Shown here: positions 62,569-64,000 of the stretch, piece after piece
How positions within the stretch are numbered: position 1 is the first letter of the stretch
Layout of the letters: every line of letters starts with the position of its first letter
Source of the DNA: Crenobacter cavernae
GTDB taxonomy: Bacteria > Pseudomonadota > Gammaproteobacteria > Burkholderiales > Chromobacteriaceae
Assembly (NCBI RefSeq): GCF_003355495.1
Contig: NZ_CP031337.1
Location: forward strand, 811,001 to 875,000
Direction: 5' to 3'
Length of the DNA: 64,000 bases
Program-made: the position numbers and the translations under genes
The notes under the pieces: model-generated
Databases searched by the model: none
What the model was told of the DNA's origin: nothing
What the model saw: the letters and a program-made list of their open reading frames with translations, nothing else

Positions 62569-64000
62569 ATGGGGGCTGGGGCTTTCGCGCGCGTGCCGCG
62601 CATGACGTTGGGTTTTGCTTTGGCTTGGCGGCATATCATTTTCATGTTGTGCGCCATACTGGTTGCGCTGCCGGCGCTCGCCGCGTCGGCCGAAGCGGCC
62701 GAGCCGGCAGACGCCGCGGCGGCGCAAGAAGAGCGCACGCTCAGGGTCGCCAACCGCGAGGTGTTCACCTTCGCCGCGACCGTGTTCGGCCTCAGTCCCG
62801 AAGAGCGTGCCGAGCGCGCCGGAGGGCGCATCCGCGCGCTCGCGCCCGACGATCTCGTCGCACCCGTCGTCGCGCAGCCGCTCACCTTCGAGAAGGAGAC
62901 CGGTGTCGCGATGATGCACAAGGGCGTGCCGCTGTTCACCGTCTATCAGTCCGACCTCGACCCGGTCGAGTCGCCGCCCTTGCCCAAGGTCGCCGCCGAG
63001 GTGCGAACGAAGCTGCAAGCGGCGCTCGCCGCGCGCTACGAACAGGGCAGCGCCAAGCGGCTGGCTATAGGCACCGCGCTCGCGGCCGCCGCGACGATAG
63101 CCCTCGCGATCGTGCTGGTCGCGCTCTACCGCTCGCAGCGGCGCCTCCTGACGGTGATCGACAGCAAACTCGTACGCCTGTCCAACCGCCACCTACTCAA
63201 CTGGCGCGTGCTGCTCTTGGGCGCCGAGCGCTATCTCTTGATCGCAAGCAGCGGCGTCGCCGCCTTCGCGCTCGTCTACCTGTGGCTCGCGTTCTCTCTC
63301 GCGCAGTTCCCTTACACCGCGCCTTGGGGCGCGCGCCTCGGCCAGTCTATGGTGTCGCTCGGCGAACGGCTCGCCGGCGGCGCGATCGACGCGCTGCCCG
63401 GCCTCGTCACCGTGCTGGTGATCTTCGCGCTGACGCGCTTCGCCGCGCGCGGCCTGACGATGATCTTCGACGCGGTAGAGAGCGGGCGCCTCGCCCTCCC
63501 CGGCCTGCACCCGGAAACGGTCGGCGCGACGCGCCGGCTGACGCTGGTCGTGCTGTGGCTGTTCGCGCTGACCGTCGCCTACCCCTATCTGCCCGGTTCG
63601 CAGTCGGACGCTTTCAAGGGCGTCAGCGTCTTCCTCGGCCTGATGGTCACGCTCGGCTCGGCCGGCATCGTCAATCAGGCGATGAACGGGCTGGTGCTGG
63701 TCTATTCCCGCGCGCTGAAGAACGGCGACTACGTGGTGATCGGCGACGTCGAGGGCTATGTGAGCGAGCTCGGCCCGCTGTCGACCAAGCTCGTCACCCG
63801 CAACGACATGGAGGTGACCGTGCCCAACTCGGTGATCACCGGCGGCAAGATCGTCAACGCTTCAAGGTTGGCCGAGGGGCGCGGCATGCCGGTCACGACC
63901 ACGGTGACGATAGGCTACGACACGCCGTGGCGCCAGGTGCACGCGATGCTCGAACTGGCGGCGCGGCGCACCGCGGGGCTCAGGGACGACGCGCCGCCGC
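62569..64000 (+). CDS. MscS family mechanosensitive ion channel (partial, runs off the window)
   Basis: The frame is open from the ATG at 62569 (AGGAG 6 to 7 bases upstream) to the end of the window, 477 codons. A signal-like helix (IIFMLCAILVALPALAASAE) is followed by a periplasmic domain of about 120 residues and several membrane helices. The MscS pore region reads FKGVSVFLGLMVTLGSAGIV then NQAMNGLVLVYSRALKNGDY. The beta domain VIGDVEGYVSELGPLSTKLV and VPNSVITGGKIVN follow. It opens under membrane tension to release solutes. The repeated word is read as Leu-Ala-Glu at 63868. The C-terminal part is missing. Confidence 0.9.
   Translation, partial: MGAGAFARVPRMTLGFALAWRHIIFMLCAILVALPALAASAEAAEPADAAAAQEERTLRVANREVFTFAATVFGLSPEERAERAGGRIRALAPDDLVAPVVAQPLTFEKETGVAMMHKGVPLFTVYQSDLDPVESPPLPKVAAEVRTKLQAALAARYEQGSAKRLAIGTALAAAATIALAIVLVALYRSQRRLLTVIDSKLVRLSNRHLLNWRVLLLGAERYLLIASSGVAAFALVYLWLAFSLAQFPYTAPWGARLGQSMVSLGERLAGGAIDALPGLVTVLVIFALTRFAARGLTMIFDAVESGRLALPGLHPETVGATRRLTLVVLWLFALTVAYPYLPGSQSDAFKGVSVFLGLMVTLGSAGIVNQAMNGLVLVYSRALKNGDYVVIGDVEGYVSELGPLSTKLVTRNDMEVTVPNSVITGGKIVNASRLAEGRGMPVTTTVTIGYDTPWRQVHAMLELAARRTAGLRDDAPP

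Overview
This is GC-rich (about two-thirds G+C by eye), densely coded bacterial DNA. Gene content and order point to a betaproteobacterium, most likely a member of the Neisseriales (Chromobacteriaceae-like): DUF3460, DUF3501, DUF3422 and DUF3303 proteins, a PF10136 membrane 'recombinase', dciA divergent from secA, and a ROK fructokinase after ruvB. The assignment is inference from gene families; there is no rRNA in the window.

Layout. 1-4.4 kb: ruvC end, ruvA, a NYN/LOTUS nuclease, a ChaN lipoprotein, ruvB and a fructokinase. 4.5-7.1 kb: purine operon purE-purK-purC (minus strand). 7.1-12.1 kb: tolR-tolA-tolB-pal-cpoB envelope cluster (minus strand), with an O-methyltransferase gene where tolQ would be expected. 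12.2 kb: tRNA-Ala(CGC). 12.3-26.6 kb: accessory stretch with a MerR/P-type ATPase metal-resistance locus, a His-tailed DMT transporter, a DUF411/DsbB/DsbA periplasmic redox set, CopD, a radical SAM protein with a structured-looking leader, an ada-alkB alkylation-repair operon and an ABC exporter. 26.7-30.5 kb: a decayed glcE/glcF remnant followed by intact glcG and glcB. 30.8-39.4 kb: a GAF-PAS-PAS-GGDEF protein, a rubrerythrin/Fe-S/DUF3501 module, the PF10136 protein and a chemoreceptor. 39.5-53 kb: dciA, secA, a small hydrolase, a second chemoreceptor, maf, rng, cysE, uvrD and a response-regulator/TPR protein. 53-57 kb: two head-to-head overlapping L,D-transpeptidase genes, an alanine-zipper lipoprotein, a duplicated 3' gene fragment and an AT-rich inset with a DUF4332 gene. 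57-61 kb: sulfate uptake operon sbp-cysT-cysW-cysA. 61.2 kb to the end: DUF3422 and a truncated MscS channel.

The most striking signal is not a gene. The 9-mer TTGGCCGAG (usually extended to GTTGGCCGAGC) and its reverse complement occur at least 45 times by eye in 64 kb, where base composition predicts about one. Copies form inverted pairs at gene 3' ends that look like terminators. Copies inside genes are mostly read in one frame as Leu-Ala-Glu with a TTG leucine codon. This is how DNA uptake sequences behave in Neisseria and Pasteurellaceae, but the word differs from the Neisseria GCCGTCTGAA family, so a distinct uptake-sequence dialect is the leading hypothesis.
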